From: Crocinitomicaceae bacterium
GTDB taxonomy: Bacteria; Bacteroidota; Bacteroidia; Flavobacteriales_D; Sanyastnellaceae
Direction of reading: 5' to 3'
DNA: 33,600 nucleotides
NCBI GenBank assembly: GCA_002700285.1
Contig: PACT01000023.1
Location: 3,497-37,096 of the forward strand
The notes beneath the pieces were generated by a model. The model did no database searches. It saw nothing but the letters and a program-made list of their open reading frames with translations, and was not told the DNA's origin. Below are positions 9,776 to 18,247 of this stretch, piece after piece (within the stretch, counting starts at the first letter, position 1; each line of letters opens with the position of its first letter). Position numbers and translations under genes: made by a program.

Positions 9776-9783
9776 AGCAGATA

Positions 9784-10410
9784 TCACTTTAGCAATCCCT
9801 CGAGAACCTCGTGGGCATTATCGACGAACAAAAGATTCGTACAGTTCATAATATCGTAAGTGCTCAAATCTGATGCGAGCATCACGCGATGCTTTGGCAA
9901 ATTTCGGCAACTACGGTAAACGTTATCATCTTGAGAAGGAAGAACCGTTAATGTCTTCTTATCGTCAAGCTTTAGATTGACCATTACAGATAAAAAGTCT
10001 TTGGTCTTTGGCGCATTCAGCTTGATGCTGTCAACAACCATAATGCCATCGTCCTTCGCTTTGTAGCTAAGTGCACTTCGACGTGCGAGCTTCTTCAATT
10101 TAGAGTTAAGGTGAATCGTGTAATCTCTTGGTTCAGGACCGAACGTATTACCTCCACCGCGGAACAATGGATTTTTAATAGAACCAGCACGCGCTGTTCC
10201 TGTACCTTTTTGCTTCTTAATCTTGCGCGTAGATCCTGAAACAACACCACGATGAAGTGTATCGTGTGTACCCTGCCTTTGACCTGCATGGTAGCGTTTC
10301 ACATCCAAGTATATGGCATGATCGTTTGGCTCGATTCCGAAAACAGAATCGTTAAGCTCTGCGCTTTTCTTAGACTTAGCGCCTTTGCTTGTGTATACGT
10401 CAATTTTCAT
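9784..10410 (-). CDS. rplD: 50S ribosomal protein L4
   Basis: L4 extends a long loop into the exit tunnel beside L22. The 208-residue product contains the tunnel loop ([19 protein letters not shown]), the [20 protein letters not shown] segment and the C-terminal Rossmann-like half. In E. coli L4 also represses its own operon by binding the S10 leader; no equivalent role can be read from this sequence. Its start overlaps the rplC stop by 4 nt. An internal ATG would be too late to be the start. Confidence 0.97.
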   Translation of the reverse strand: MKIDVYTSKGAKSKKSAELNDSVFGIEPNDHAIYLDVKRYHAGQRQGTHDTLHRGVVSGSTRKIKKQKGTGTARAGSIKNPLFRGGGNTFGPEPRDYTIHLNSKLKKLARRSALSYKAKDDGIMVVDSIKLNAPKTKDFLSVMVNLKLDDKKTLTVLPSQDDNVYRSCRNLPKHRVMLASDLSTYDIMNCTNLLFVDNAHEVLEGLLK

Positions 10411-11039
10411 GATGCTTGTGGCTTACGGATTACAACAGTCGCACCTTTGTGACCAGGAACTGCGCCTTTCACAACAAGGACACCTTCTTCTGGCATCACC
10501 TTAAGGACTTCTAAATTCTCAATAGTGACGCGTGAATTACCCATTTGACCAGCCATACGCATTCCTTTGAATACACGAGCTGGATAAGAAGCAGCACCAA
10601 TAGAACCTGGCGCACGTAAACGGTTATGTTGACCGTGAGTAGCTTGACCTACACCGGCGAAACCATGACGTTTGACAACTCCTTGGAAACCTTTTCCTTT
10701 CGAGGTACCGATCACACTTACGTACTCTCCTTCATTAAATACATCCTCAACCTTTACTGTATCTCCCAACTGGAGTTCATTCGTAAAGCTTTTAAATTCT
10801 ACCAAGCTACGCTTCGGTGAGACACCTGCGCGCTTAAAGTGACCTTGCAGCGCTTTTGATGTGCTCTTTTCAGTGCGCTCACCAAAACCGAGTTGGACAG
10901 CTGTATAGCCATCCTTTTCGAGGGTACGTACTTGCGTAACTACGCAAGGACCTACTTCTAACACCGTGCATGGGATATTCTTCCCAGAGGCACCGTAGAT
11001 GCTGGTCATTCCTACTTTTTTCCCTATTAATCCAGGCAT
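10407..11039 (-). CDS. rplC: 50S ribosomal protein L3
   Basis: L3 is an early assembly protein whose internal loop reaches the peptidyl-transferase centre. The 210-residue sequence starts [20 protein letters not shown], has [20 protein letters not shown] and [20 protein letters not shown] (the loop carrying the glutamine methylated in E. coli), and [19 protein letters not shown]. It follows rpsJ after a 33-nt spacer that holds a hairpin. The nucleotides just before its ATG are almost pure A on the coding strand. Confidence 0.97.
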   Translation of the reverse strand: MPGLIGKKVGMTSIYGASGKNIPCTVLEVGPCVVTQVRTLEKDGYTAVQLGFGERTEKSTSKALQGHFKRAGVSPKRSLVEFKSFTNELQLGDTVKVEDVFNEGEYVSVIGTSKGKGFQGVVKRHGFAGVGQATHGQHNRLRAPGSIGAASYPARVFKGMRMAGQMGNSRVTIENLEVLKVMPEEGVLVVKGAVPGHKGATVVIRKPQAS

Positions 11040-11054
11040 TTTTTTTGTTTTTTA

Positions 11055-11071
11055 AATAGACGGCGTCTATT
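11055..11071 (-). other. Inverted repeat in the rpsJ-rplC spacer
   Basis: A perfect inverted repeat, AATAGACG-G-CGTCTATT in plus-strand terms, begins 1 nt downstream of the rpsJ stop codon and fills half of the 33-nt spacer before rplC. The RNA could form a six-pair stem with a five-base loop. It is followed by TTTAAAAAACAAAAAAA and the rplC ATG, so no clean U-tract of an intrinsic terminator follows. A processing site, a translation-control hairpin or a weak attenuator are all possible. Confidence 0.6.
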
Positions 11072-11072
11072 A

Positions 11073-11378
11073 TCAGACTTTAATTTCAACTTCTACTCCA
11101 CTTGGCAACTCCAAACGCATGAGGGCATCTACTGTCTTAGAGGAAGAACTGTATATGTCGATAAGACGTTTGTAATTACTAAGTTCAAACTGTTCACGGG
11201 CCTTTTTATTTACGTGAGGCGATCGTAAAACAGTAAATATTCTTTTGTGTGTAGGCAGTGGGATAGGCCCACTAATTACAGCACCTGTAGATTTAACAGT
11301 TTTAACTATTTTCTCAGCCGATTTGTCAACCAAATTGTGGTCGAATGACTTAAGTTTTATGCGGATTTTTTGTGTCAT
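11073..11378 (-). CDS. rpsJ: 30S ribosomal protein S10
   Basis: S10 (NusE) is a 30S head protein and also a transcription antitermination partner of NusB and NusG. The 101-residue sequence has [20 protein letters not shown], the [20 protein letters not shown] loop used for 16S contacts, and [20 protein letters not shown]. It lies 14 nt downstream of fusA with no tuf gene between them. In many proteobacteria tuf sits here, so this arrangement helps place the organism in Bacteroidota. Confidence 0.98.
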   Translation of the reverse strand: MTQKIRIKLKSFDHNLVDKSAEKIVKTVKSTGAVISGPIPLPTHKRIFTVLRSPHVNKKAREQFELSNYKRLIDIYSSSSKTVDALMRLELPSGVEVEIKV

Positions 11379-11392
11379 GACGTTCCTCTATA

Positions 11393-13492
11393 TTAACCTT
11401 GGGCTTCTTCTATAACTCTCTCTTGAACATTTCTAGGTGCCTCAGCATAATTACTGAAAGACATACTAGATGTTGCACGACCTGAAGTTAAAGTTCGAAG
11501 GTCTGTAACGTATCCGAACATCTCAGAAAGAGGAACTTTAGCGTTAATCACAGTCTTACCAGAACGTTCGTCAGTACCTTCAATAATCGCACGACGTTTG
11601 TTAAGGTCACCAATACAATCACCCATGTTTTCTTCAGGTGTAACAACTTCAAGAGACATCATAGGCTCTAGAATCTTTGGTGTACATTGCTTAATCGCAT
11701 TACGGTAAGCAAACTTAGCAGCTTGCTCAAACGAAATTGCATCCGAGTCAACAGGGTGGAAACTACCATCCAACAACTCAACTCTTAAACTGTCCATAGG
11801 GAAGCCAGCCAACACACCATTTATCATGGCTGTTTTGAAACCTTTCTCCACTGCTGGAATAAATTCTCGCGGTACGTTTCCGCCTTTGACAGAACTTTGA
11901 AATTCTAATCCATCTTTCGAAGTATCGGTCGCAGGACCAACGATTACACTGATATCAGCGAATTTACCACGTCCACCAGATTGTTTCTTGTAAACCTCAC
12001 GATGCTGAATCTCAGAGAAGATTGCCTCTTTGTATGCAACACGGGGTTGACCTTCGTTACACTCTACTTGGAATTCACGACGAAGACGATCTATGAGAAC
12101 CTCAAGATGAAGCTCACCCATACCAGAGATAATGGTTTGTCCGCTTTCATCGTCAGTCTTGACAGTAAACGTCGGATCCTCCTCTGAAAGCTTTGCGAGA
12201 CCATTAGATAATTTATCAAGATCAGCTTGCGACTTTGGTTCAATTGAAATCCCAATCACAGGATCTGGAAATGACATTGACTCGAGAACGATAGGTGAAT
12301 CTTGTGCACACAAGGTATCACCTGTGCGTATGTCTTTAAAACCGACTACCGCACCAATATCACCCGCCTCCAACTTGTCAATTGGATTCTGTTTGTTTGA
12401 GTGCATTTGGAAAATACGTGAAATACGCTCTTTCTTATCAGAACGCGTATTCTTAACGTAAGAGCCAGCAGGAAGAGTTCCAGAGTATGCACGAACGAAA
12501 CACAAACGACCTACGAAAGGGTCTGTTGCAATTTTAAATGCCAAACCTGCAAATGGTTCTGCGGGATCCGGCATGCGCTTCACTTCTATTTCCTCATCTT
12601 CAGGATCATGACCTACGATTGAACCCACATCATACGGTGATGGCAGGTATCTCATCACGCCGTCCAACATTGTTTGGACTCCCTTGTTCTTAAAAGCAGA
12701 TCCACACATGATGGGTGTAATGTCCATTGAAATCGTCGCTTTCCGAATCGCAGCGTGAATTTCATCTTGCGTCAAACTGTTTGGATCTTCAAAGTACTTT
12801 TCCATAAGCGTATCGTCCTGCTCCGCTACAGATTCGATCAATTTTTCACGCCATTCAGTCACAGTCTCTGTAAGATCTTCAGGAATTGGAATCTCATCCC
12901 AAGTCATGCCCATGTCTTCTTCATTCCAAACAAAAGCTTTGTTTTGAACCAAGTCTACAACTCCACGAAATGTTTCTTCTGCGCCAATAGGCACTTGAAG
13001 AGGCACTGGATTTGCACCGAGCATCTCACGAATCATATTGACGACATTAAAGAAGTCAGCGCCTGAACGGTCCATCTTGTTGACAAATCCGATACGTGGA
13101 ACGTTGTATTTGTCAGCCAAAGACCAGTTTGTCTCTGATTGAGGCTCCACTCCTGAAACTGCACAAAAAAGACCAACAGCTCCATCCAACACCCTTAATG
13201 ATCGCTCAACCTCAACAGTGAAGTCAACGTGACCGGGGGTGTCAATAATATTTATTCTATGCTCAATGTCATTAAATTCCCAAAAACATGTTGTTGCAGC
13301 AGATGTAATTGTAATCCCGCGTTCTTGCTCTTGCTCCATCCAATCCATTGTCGCTGCACCATCGTGAACCTCACCAATCTTATGTGAAATTCCAGTGTAG
13401 TACAGGATACGTTCCGTACATGTCGTTTTACCGGCATCTACGTGGGCCATAATGCCGATGTTCCTTGTTAGGTTGAGGTCTCTTTTTGCCAT
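11393..13492 (-). CDS. fusA: Translation elongation factor G
   Basis: EF-G is the GTPase that drives tRNA-mRNA translocation and, with RRF, ribosome recycling. The 699-residue product has the full five-domain length. The G domain shows G1 (AHVDAGKTT, 16-24), switch II DTPGH (84-88) with the catalytic histidine, and NKMD (138-141). The effector segment [11 protein letters not shown] is present. Domain III-V landmarks include [15 protein letters not shown] and [20 protein letters not shown]. All GTPase residues are intact, unlike GTPase-independent EF-G2 paralogues reported in Bacteroides. It lies 6 nt after rpsG. Confidence 0.98.
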   Translation of the reverse strand: MAKRDLNLTRNIGIMAHVDAGKTTCTERILYYTGISHKIGEVHDGAATMDWMEQEQERGITITSAATTCFWEFNDIEHRINIIDTPGHVDFTVEVERSLRVLDGAVGLFCAVSGVEPQSETNWSLADKYNVPRIGFVNKMDRSGADFFNVVNMIREMLGANPVPLQVPIGAEETFRGVVDLVQNKAFVWNEEDMGMTWDEIPIPEDLTETVTEWREKLIESVAEQDDTLMEKYFEDPNSLTQDEIHAAIRKATISMDITPIMCGSAFKNKGVQTMLDGVMRYLPSPYDVGSIVGHDPEDEEIEVKRMPDPAEPFAGLAFKIATDPFVGRLCFVRAYSGTLPAGSYVKNTRSDKKERISRIFQMHSNKQNPIDKLEAGDIGAVVGFKDIRTGDTLCAQDSPIVLESMSFPDPVIGISIEPKSQADLDKLSNGLAKLSEEDPTFTVKTDDESGQTIISGMGELHLEVLIDRLRREFQVECNEGQPRVAYKEAIFSEIQHREVYKKQSGGRGKFADISVIVGPATDTSKDGLEFQSSVKGGNVPREFIPAVEKGFKTAMINGVLAGFPMDSLRVELLDGSFHPVDSDAISFEQAAKFAYRNAIKQCTPKILEPMMSLEVVTPEENMGDCIGDLNKRRAIIEGTDERSGKTVINAKVPLSEMFGYVTDLRTLTSGRATSSMSFSNYAEAPRNVQERVIEEAQG

Positions 13493-13498
13493 AATAAA

Positions 13499-13966
13499 TT
13501 AGAAACGGAAGTGAGCGAATGCTTTGTTTGCTTCAGCCATACGGTGGGTGTCTTCTTTCTTTTTGAAAGTAGCGCCCTCTTCCTTGGCAGCGGCGATAAT
13601 TTCTGCAGCCAAACGATGTGCCATTGACTTCTCGTTGCGTTTACGAGCAAAACTTATGAGCCAATTCATTGCAAGACTGTTCTTACGACCATCACGGATG
13701 GGTGTAGGGATTTGAAAAGTGGCGCCACCAACACGACGGCTTCTTACCTCTACGCCTGGAGTCACATTTTCTAGTGCTTTCTTAAAAAGCTCTATACCGT
13801 CTTCACCAGACTTTTCAGCGACTTGATCAATCGCGCTATAGAATATCTTAAAGGCGGTACTCTTCTTGCCATCCTTCATTAAACTGTTAACAAATACAGT
13901 TACTTGAACATCCCCGAATTTTGGATCCGGGAGGACGCGGTGCTTTTTTGCTACTTTCCTTCTCAT
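13499..13966 (-). CDS. rpsG: 30S ribosomal protein S7
   Basis: S7 nucleates assembly of the 30S head and contacts the E-site. The 155-residue protein shows the N-terminal [20 protein letters not shown], the helix pair around [18 protein letters not shown], the [20 protein letters not shown] segment and the C-terminal [20 protein letters not shown]. It matches the usual S7 length and lies between rpsL and fusA with 11-nt and 6-nt spacers, as in the str operon. Confidence 0.98.
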   Translation of the reverse strand: MRRKVAKKHRVLPDPKFGDVQVTVFVNSLMKDGKKSTAFKIFYSAIDQVAEKSGEDGIELFKKALENVTPGVEVRSRRVGGATFQIPTPIRDGRKNSLAMNWLISFARKRNEKSMAHRLAAEIIAAAKEEGATFKKKEDTHRMAEANKAFAHFRF

Positions 13967-13977
13967 AATTCAGTTTG

Positions 13978-14355
13978 TTACTTCTTCTTAGGTCTTTTTG
14001 CTCCGTACTTAGAACGACTCTGAGTACGTCCATCAACACCAGCTGTATCGAGTGCACCACGAACAATGTGATAACGCACACCTGGTAAATCTTTCACACG
14101 TCCTCCACGAACCAACACAATACTGTGCTCTTGTAGATTGTGTCCTTCACCTCCTATATATGCGTTTACTTCGTTTCCGTTAGTGAGTCGCACACGCGCA
14201 ACCTTTCTCATGGCTGAGTTAGGCTTTTTTGGTGTTGTTGTATAAACACGCACACAAACGCCACGACGTTGCGGACATGAGTCCAAGGCTGCGGACTTAC
14301 TTGTTACCGGCTTAGTGTACCGGCCTTTTCTAATTAGCTGCTGTATTGTAGGCAT
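13978..14355 (-). CDS. rpsL: 30S ribosomal protein S12
   Basis: S12 monitors codon-anticodon pairing in the decoding centre. The sequence [40 protein letters not shown] and [20 protein letters not shown] is diagnostic. The lysines whose substitution gives streptomycin resistance in other bacteria (K43 and K87 here, counting Met as 1) are wild type. The frame stays open 25 codons upstream, but that part overlaps the promoter and leader hairpin, so the ATG at 14355 (125 residues) is the start. It is the first gene of the ribosomal operon. Confidence 0.97.
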   Translation of the reverse strand: MPTIQQLIRKGRYTKPVTSKSAALDSCPQRRGVCVRVYTTTPKKPNSAMRKVARVRLTNGNEVNAYIGGEGHNLQEHSIVLVRGGRVKDLPGVRYHIVRGALDTAGVDGRTQSRSKYGAKRPKKK

Positions 14356-14395
14356 CGTCGCGGTTAGCGTTATCAAATGTGCATAAAAAAGACTT

Positions 14396-14413
14396 CCCCA
14401 ATTTTTAATGGGG
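14396..14413 (-). promoter_or_regulatory. Hairpin in the rpsL leader
   Basis: CCCCA (14396-14400) and TGGGG (14409-14413) can pair around an eight-base A/T loop in the 5' leader of the ribosomal operon mRNA, right after the predicted transcription start. On the transcript the stem is followed by AAGUCUUUUUUAUG. A 5' stability hairpin, an attenuator or a site for a ribosomal protein are possible; the sequence alone does not decide. Confidence 0.5.
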
Positions 14414-14416
14414 ACG

Positions 14417-14450
14417 CAAAAGTATAACATTTTCTATTAAATCCAACAAC
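14417..14450 (-). promoter_or_regulatory. Promoter of the rpsL ribosomal operon
   Basis: Read on the minus strand, TACTTTTG (14417-14424) matches the Bacteroidota -7 element TAnnTTTG exactly. TTGG (14443-14446) lies 18 nt upstream, close to the expected -33 TTTG/TTG position and spacing. Transcription should start near 14410-14413, giving a leader of roughly 55 nt before the rpsL ATG. This is the best promoter in the window. Confidence 0.75.
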
Positions 14451-14515
14451 ATTAGAGCAATTTTTCAGTGAAAATGATAAAGGGGACTTCACTTCCTCCT
14501 GAATAGTACAATACT

Positions 14516-14523
14516 TAACTTCG
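14516..14523 (+). promoter_or_regulatory. Possible -7 element for uvrD
   Basis: TAACTTCG differs from the TAnnTTTG consensus at one position and ends 4 nt before the GTG start of the helicase gene. If used, the mRNA would be almost leaderless. No good -33 TTTG is seen at the right distance, so support is weak. It lies back to back with the rpsL promoter in the 172-nt divergent region 14356-14527. Confidence 0.35.
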
Positions 14524-14527
14524 CACT

Positions 14528-16861
14528 GTGGAATTTCTAAACGATTTAAATACGCCTCAAAAAGCAGCTGCTGAACACTTACGAGGACCGATGATGGTCA
14601 TCGCTGGTGCGGGAAGTGGTAAGACCAGAGTGCTTACCTACAGAATTGCTAACCTTATGAGCAAAGGAATCGATCCGTTCTCAATTTTGGCCTTGACCTT
14701 TACAAATAAGGCAGCCAAAGAAATGAAACAAAGAATAGGCAAGGTGATCGGTGACAATGAAGCAAGACATTTGATGATGGGAACATTTCACAGCATCTTT
14801 GCTCGGATTCTCAGAATCGAAAGCGATCGGATTAATTATCCGCATAATTTCACGATCTACGACAGCCAAGACAGCAGAGCATTAATTAAAGATATTATCA
14901 AGGGATTGGGTCTTGACGATAAGGTTTATAAGGTCGCAGCAGTTGCAAATAGAATTTCAGGAGCGAAGAATAACCTGATCAATGCCGCACACTATGTGAA
15001 TCATGTAGAAATTCAAGCTGAAGACAAACAAGCGGGGAAGCCTAGAATCGCGGATATCTTTAAAGCGTATGAGATCAGATGCTTTCGAGCAGGTGCGATG
15101 GACTTTGATGACCTACTCTACAAAATGAATGTGTTGCTGAGAGATTTTCCAGACTTACTTCACAAGTATCAGCACCGATTCCAATATATTTTAGTAGACG
15201 AGTACCAGGACACGAATTATGCGCAATATCTGATTATCAAACAGCTTGCTGCTGCACATGAAAACATCTGTGTCGTAGGAGATGATGCACAGTCTATTTA
15301 TGGGTTTCGAGGTGCGAGTATCCAAAATATCCTGAACTTTAAAAAGGACTATCCAGATACGGCGACTTACAAACTGGAACAAAACTACAGGTCCACGAAG
15401 ATGATTGTCAATGCGGCGAACTCTGTGATTGCGATTAATAAAAACCAAATAAAGAAAGAGGTTTGGACAGCAAACTCAGAAGGAGAAAAAATAAAGATTC
15501 ACAGGGCAAATAGCGACAATAACGAAGGACGATTTGTCGCAGACCACATCTTTGAAACACGGGGCATCTCACAATGCGAGTATGGAGACTTTGCCATTCT
15601 ATATCGAACCAACGCACAGTCGAGATCTTTTGAGGAGAGCTTAAGGAAGATCAATATCCCATATAGGATTTACGGCGGACAGAGTTTTTATCAAAGGAAA
15701 GAAATTAAAGATTTGATTGCATACTTCCGACTTACGGCAAACCCAAGAGACGATGAAGCATTAAGACGTATCATTAATTACCCCGCACGAGGAATTGGAA
15801 ATACAACATTGGACAGGTTATTTTCCGCTGCAGGAGAAAGAGACATGGGGGTGTATGATTTGATGACTCTGGGTGATCAACCCGATACAATTAAAAAAGC
15901 AGCGTGGTCAAAAATCATTGATTTCACTGAAATGATGAAAGGTTTTTCTGCAGATTTGGAAAACCAAACCGCGCATACTTTGGGTTTGCAGATTGCCAAA
16001 CGATCTGGAATTGTCCATCAATTGTACACCGACAAAACCCCAGAGGGTGTCGCGCGATATGACAACATACAGGAGCTCCTCAACGGTCTACAAGCATTCA
16101 GCGAACAACCAGACCCAGAAAATCCCGATGCGATTCGAACGCTTTCTGACTTTTTACTTGATGTTGCCTTGTTAACAGATGCTGACAAAGACGACGACGA
16201 CACAAATAAGGTCTCTCTCATGACAATCCACGCTGCAAAAGGCTTGGAATTTAAGCATGTGAATATCGTTGGATTGGAAGAAAATCTGTTCCCAAGTCAA
16301 CGATCGATGGATTCGAGGGAAGAGCTTGAAGAAGAAAGACGGCTTTTCTATGTCGCATTAACAAGAGCCTGCGAAAGCTGCACGTTATCCTATGCCACAA
16401 CACGATTCAAGTGGGGACAATTACACCAAGGAGATCCGAGCCGATTCTTAGATGAAATAGATGAGCAATATCTTATTCAGCCAGCAGGAATAACACGTTC
16501 AGGATATTCAAGCAGAAATATTGTAACCGAAGAAGATCGTCGAACTTCGGGGTGGAGTAAAAAAGCTGTCACGCCCAGTATCGGTGGACGTAACCTCACG
16601 AAGATTAATCTATCTCAATCACCTTCATCTAAAGAGAAGTTGACGCAGCCTGATGGTGCTACTCATGGTGCAACAGAACCCCAAACACCATCGAACACAT
16701 CACCTATTTCAGAAGGCATCAATGTGAAGCACGCCAAGTTTGGCAAAGGAAAAGTATTGAAGATTGAAGGGGAAGCTCCCAATGTGAAAGCCACCATTTT
16801 CTTTCCATCAGCTGGCCAAAAACAGCTCCTTCTGAAATTTGCCAAACTTGAAATTATATGA
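14528..16861 (+). CDS. uvrD: ATP-dependent DNA helicase, UvrD/PcrA family
   Basis: This 777-residue SF1A 3'-5' helicase acts in nucleotide-excision and mismatch repair and clears proteins or stalled polymerase from DNA. Visible motifs in order: NTPQKAAAEH (Q motif), Walker A GAGSGKT (27-33), ALTFTNKAAKEMK (Ia), Walker B VDEYQDTN, GDDAQSIYGFRGA (III), KLEQNYRST (IV), MTIHAAKGLEF and VGLEENLFPS (V), and RLFYVALTRA (VI). The last 45 or so residues (KFGKGKVLKIEG to the end) resemble the Tudor-like RNA-polymerase-binding domain of PcrA/UvrD. The start is GTG; no upstream in-frame ATG suits the Q-motif spacing. PcrA is an equally valid name. Confidence 0.93.
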   Translation: MEFLNDLNTPQKAAAEHLRGPMMVIAGAGSGKTRVLTYRIANLMSKGIDPFSILALTFTNKAAKEMKQRIGKVIGDNEARHLMMGTFHSIFARILRIESDRINYPHNFTIYDSQDSRALIKDIIKGLGLDDKVYKVAAVANRISGAKNNLINAAHYVNHVEIQAEDKQAGKPRIADIFKAYEIRCFRAGAMDFDDLLYKMNVLLRDFPDLLHKYQHRFQYILVDEYQDTNYAQYLIIKQLAAAHENICVVGDDAQSIYGFRGASIQNILNFKKDYPDTATYKLEQNYRSTKMIVNAANSVIAINKNQIKKEVWTANSEGEKIKIHRANSDNNEGRFVADHIFETRGISQCEYGDFAILYRTNAQSRSFEESLRKINIPYRIYGGQSFYQRKEIKDLIAYFRLTANPRDDEALRRIINYPARGIGNTTLDRLFSAAGERDMGVYDLMTLGDQPDTIKKAAWSKIIDFTEMMKGFSADLENQTAHTLGLQIAKRSGIVHQLYTDKTPEGVARYDNIQELLNGLQAFSEQPDPENPDAIRTLSDFLLDVALLTDADKDDDDTNKVSLMTIHAAKGLEFKHVNIVGLEENLFPSQRSMDSREELEEERRLFYVALTRACESCTLSYATTRFKWGQLHQGDPSRFLDEIDEQYLIQPAGITRSGYSSRNIVTEEDRRTSGWSKKAVTPSIGGRNLTKINLSQSPSSKEKLTQPDGATHGATEPQTPSNTSPISEGINVKHAKFGKGKVLKIEGEAPNVKATIFFPSAGQKQLLLKFAKLEII

Positions 16862-17514
16862 AATTACATGATATACTCATCAGTTCAATTGTCACAGTTC
16901 TTGTATGCGGGTGCTGTAGGAACGATTGTGCGAACACGTATATCATTGAAGGAACGGTCGTTGAAAAAGCGACGGGATTGCCTTGCGTAGGTTTCGACGT
17001 GGAAATGGAAGAGCAGGTGCTTGAAAACGGTGTGCTAAATGGGTTTTTCGAAACGGCTGGAACCACCACAACAGACGACGCAGGGTTTTTCACTATTTCG
17101 TTTCCCAGAAAGAGCGCGTTAGAATATCGACTGAAGGTCAATGAAGAAGATTGGTTTGGTATTTCACAAGACATTAATCCTGATGACTTCTCTCCGGATA
17201 TTCCAGTTCACATCAATTTAGAAGCCGTACCAAGCGCAGCGTTAAGTGTTCATATTGCCAACCAAACGCCTTCAACTGAATTGGACAAGCTTCGATTTAG
17301 ATTTACTGAAGATTTCAATCAGTATACGACTTGCGGAACGGAGTGGATGGTGTTTGAAGGCCCCTACATTGACACCCTTTTTAACTGTATTCTTCCTGGG
17401 AATGAATGGATGCCATATCTTTATATCGATCAATCGGGAGAAGAGGATCTTGCAGTCGCAGACTCAATTTTCTGTACCGCGTTTGAAACGACCACTTTGG
17501 AAATCACGTACTGA
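16858..17514 (+). CDS. Putative lipoprotein with carboxypeptidase-regulatory-like (Ig-type) N-terminal region
   Basis: I do not recognise a named family for this 218-residue protein. The start has a charged MKLHD, a hydrophobic stretch (ILISSIVTVLV) and a lipobox-like VCGC, with C19 or C20 as the likely lipidation site. It should therefore be an exported lipoprotein. Residues about 29-95 (IIEGTVVEKATGLPCVGFDV, then TTTTDDAGFFTISFP) follow the pattern of carboxypeptidase-regulatory-like beta-sandwich domains. Five further cysteines downstream of the lipobox could form disulfides. The ATG overlaps the helicase stop (ATGA), so it is probably translationally coupled to an unrelated DNA repair gene. 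Molecular role unknown. Confidence 0.7.
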   Translation: MKLHDILISSIVTVLVCGCCRNDCANTYIIEGTVVEKATGLPCVGFDVEMEEQVLENGVLNGFFETAGTTTTDDAGFFTISFPRKSALEYRLKVNEEDWFGISQDINPDDFSPDIPVHINLEAVPSAALSVHIANQTPSTELDKLRFRFTEDFNQYTTCGTEWMVFEGPYIDTLFNCILPGNEWMPYLYIDQSGEEDLAVADSIFCTAFETTTLEITY

Positions 17515-17539
17515 AGCACATCATCTATTCAAAACAAAA

Positions 17540-18208
17540 TTGGACCCTCAACTTAAGTATCCGCTTCCTGAAAATGTCAAGTCTCACTCCATCGAGGTGA
17601 CCCGAACTGCGAGATGGTTCCACATTGGAGAATCTCCAAAGAACAGCAGCGAAATCATTGTTATTCTGCACGGATATGGACAACACCCCTCCTATATGCT
17701 GAATTCCTTAAAATCTTTAGAAGCCCCTGGGAGATGTATTTGCGCTCCTGAAGGCCTGAGTAAATTTTACATTCGCGGCACAAATGGCAGAGTCGGAGCA
17801 TCTTGGATGACCCGAGATAACAGGCAACAAGAAATCACTGACCAAATCACATATCTGACTTTTTGGTTGAAATCCCTAGAAATACCCAAAACGACGCCAG
17901 TCACCTTAATCGGGTTCTCACAAGGTGTTGCAACTGCAGCAAGGTGGGGTGCCCATGGTGCGGAGATTGACACCTTAATATTTGCTTCGGGACAACTTCC
18001 CCCAGAATGGGTTACTTCACCTCCAAATTTCAGTGATCGTTTAAAAGAAATCCATATTATCTGTCCGAAAAATGACGAATATTATACCCAATACGCTTTC
18101 CAAGTAGATGTCAACTTGCTGAATAGTCATGGGTTAGATATAAACCTTCACGAACCAGAAGGCACCCATACCCTCAATGCAGCTTTACTTAATGAGATCT
18201 TGAAGTAA
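17540..18208 (+). CDS. Alpha/beta-hydrolase (esterase/phospholipase-type)
   Basis: A cytosolic alpha/beta-hydrolase-fold protein resembling the carboxylesterase/phospholipase family. The oxyanion-hole segment VILHGYGQ, the nucleophile elbow GFSQG (serine), a likely catalytic aspartate in CPKNDEYY and a histidine in GTHTLN follow in the expected order. PEGLSKFY and GRVGASWMTRDNRQQEI match what I recall of Bacteroidota homologues. The start is uncertain: no in-frame ATG lies between the upstream stop and the conserved core. I chose TTG at 17540 (222 residues, starting MDPQLKYPLP). An ATG at 17246 in the same frame lies deep inside the lipoprotein gene and is unlikely. The substrate cannot be told. 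Confidence 0.78.
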   Translation: MDPQLKYPLPENVKSHSIEVTRTARWFHIGESPKNSSEIIVILHGYGQHPSYMLNSLKSLEAPGRCICAPEGLSKFYIRGTNGRVGASWMTRDNRQQEITDQITYLTFWLKSLEIPKTTPVTLIGFSQGVATAARWGAHGAEIDTLIFASGQLPPEWVTSPPNFSDRLKEIHIICPKNDEYYTQYAFQVDVNLLNSHGLDINLHEPEGTHTLNAALLNEILK

Positions 18209-18247
18209 CTTTACATCACCTGTCTTGTTGAACTTCATTTATAGAAA

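Noticed and set aside
11379-11392. Missing tuf gene between fusA and rpsJ as a deletion
   Set aside because: The 14-nt spacer is clean, and tuf is normally elsewhere in Bacteroidota, so this is ordinary gene order.
14356-14430. Longer S12 with 25 extra N-terminal residues
   Set aside because: The extra codons run through the promoter -7 box and leader hairpin, and homologues start at [10 protein letters not shown].
17246-17539. Upstream extension of the hydrolase frame to an ATG at 17246
   Set aside because: It overlaps the intact lipoprotein gene for 269 nt, and the extra residues match nothing in the alpha/beta-hydrolase fold. The frame is simply open there.
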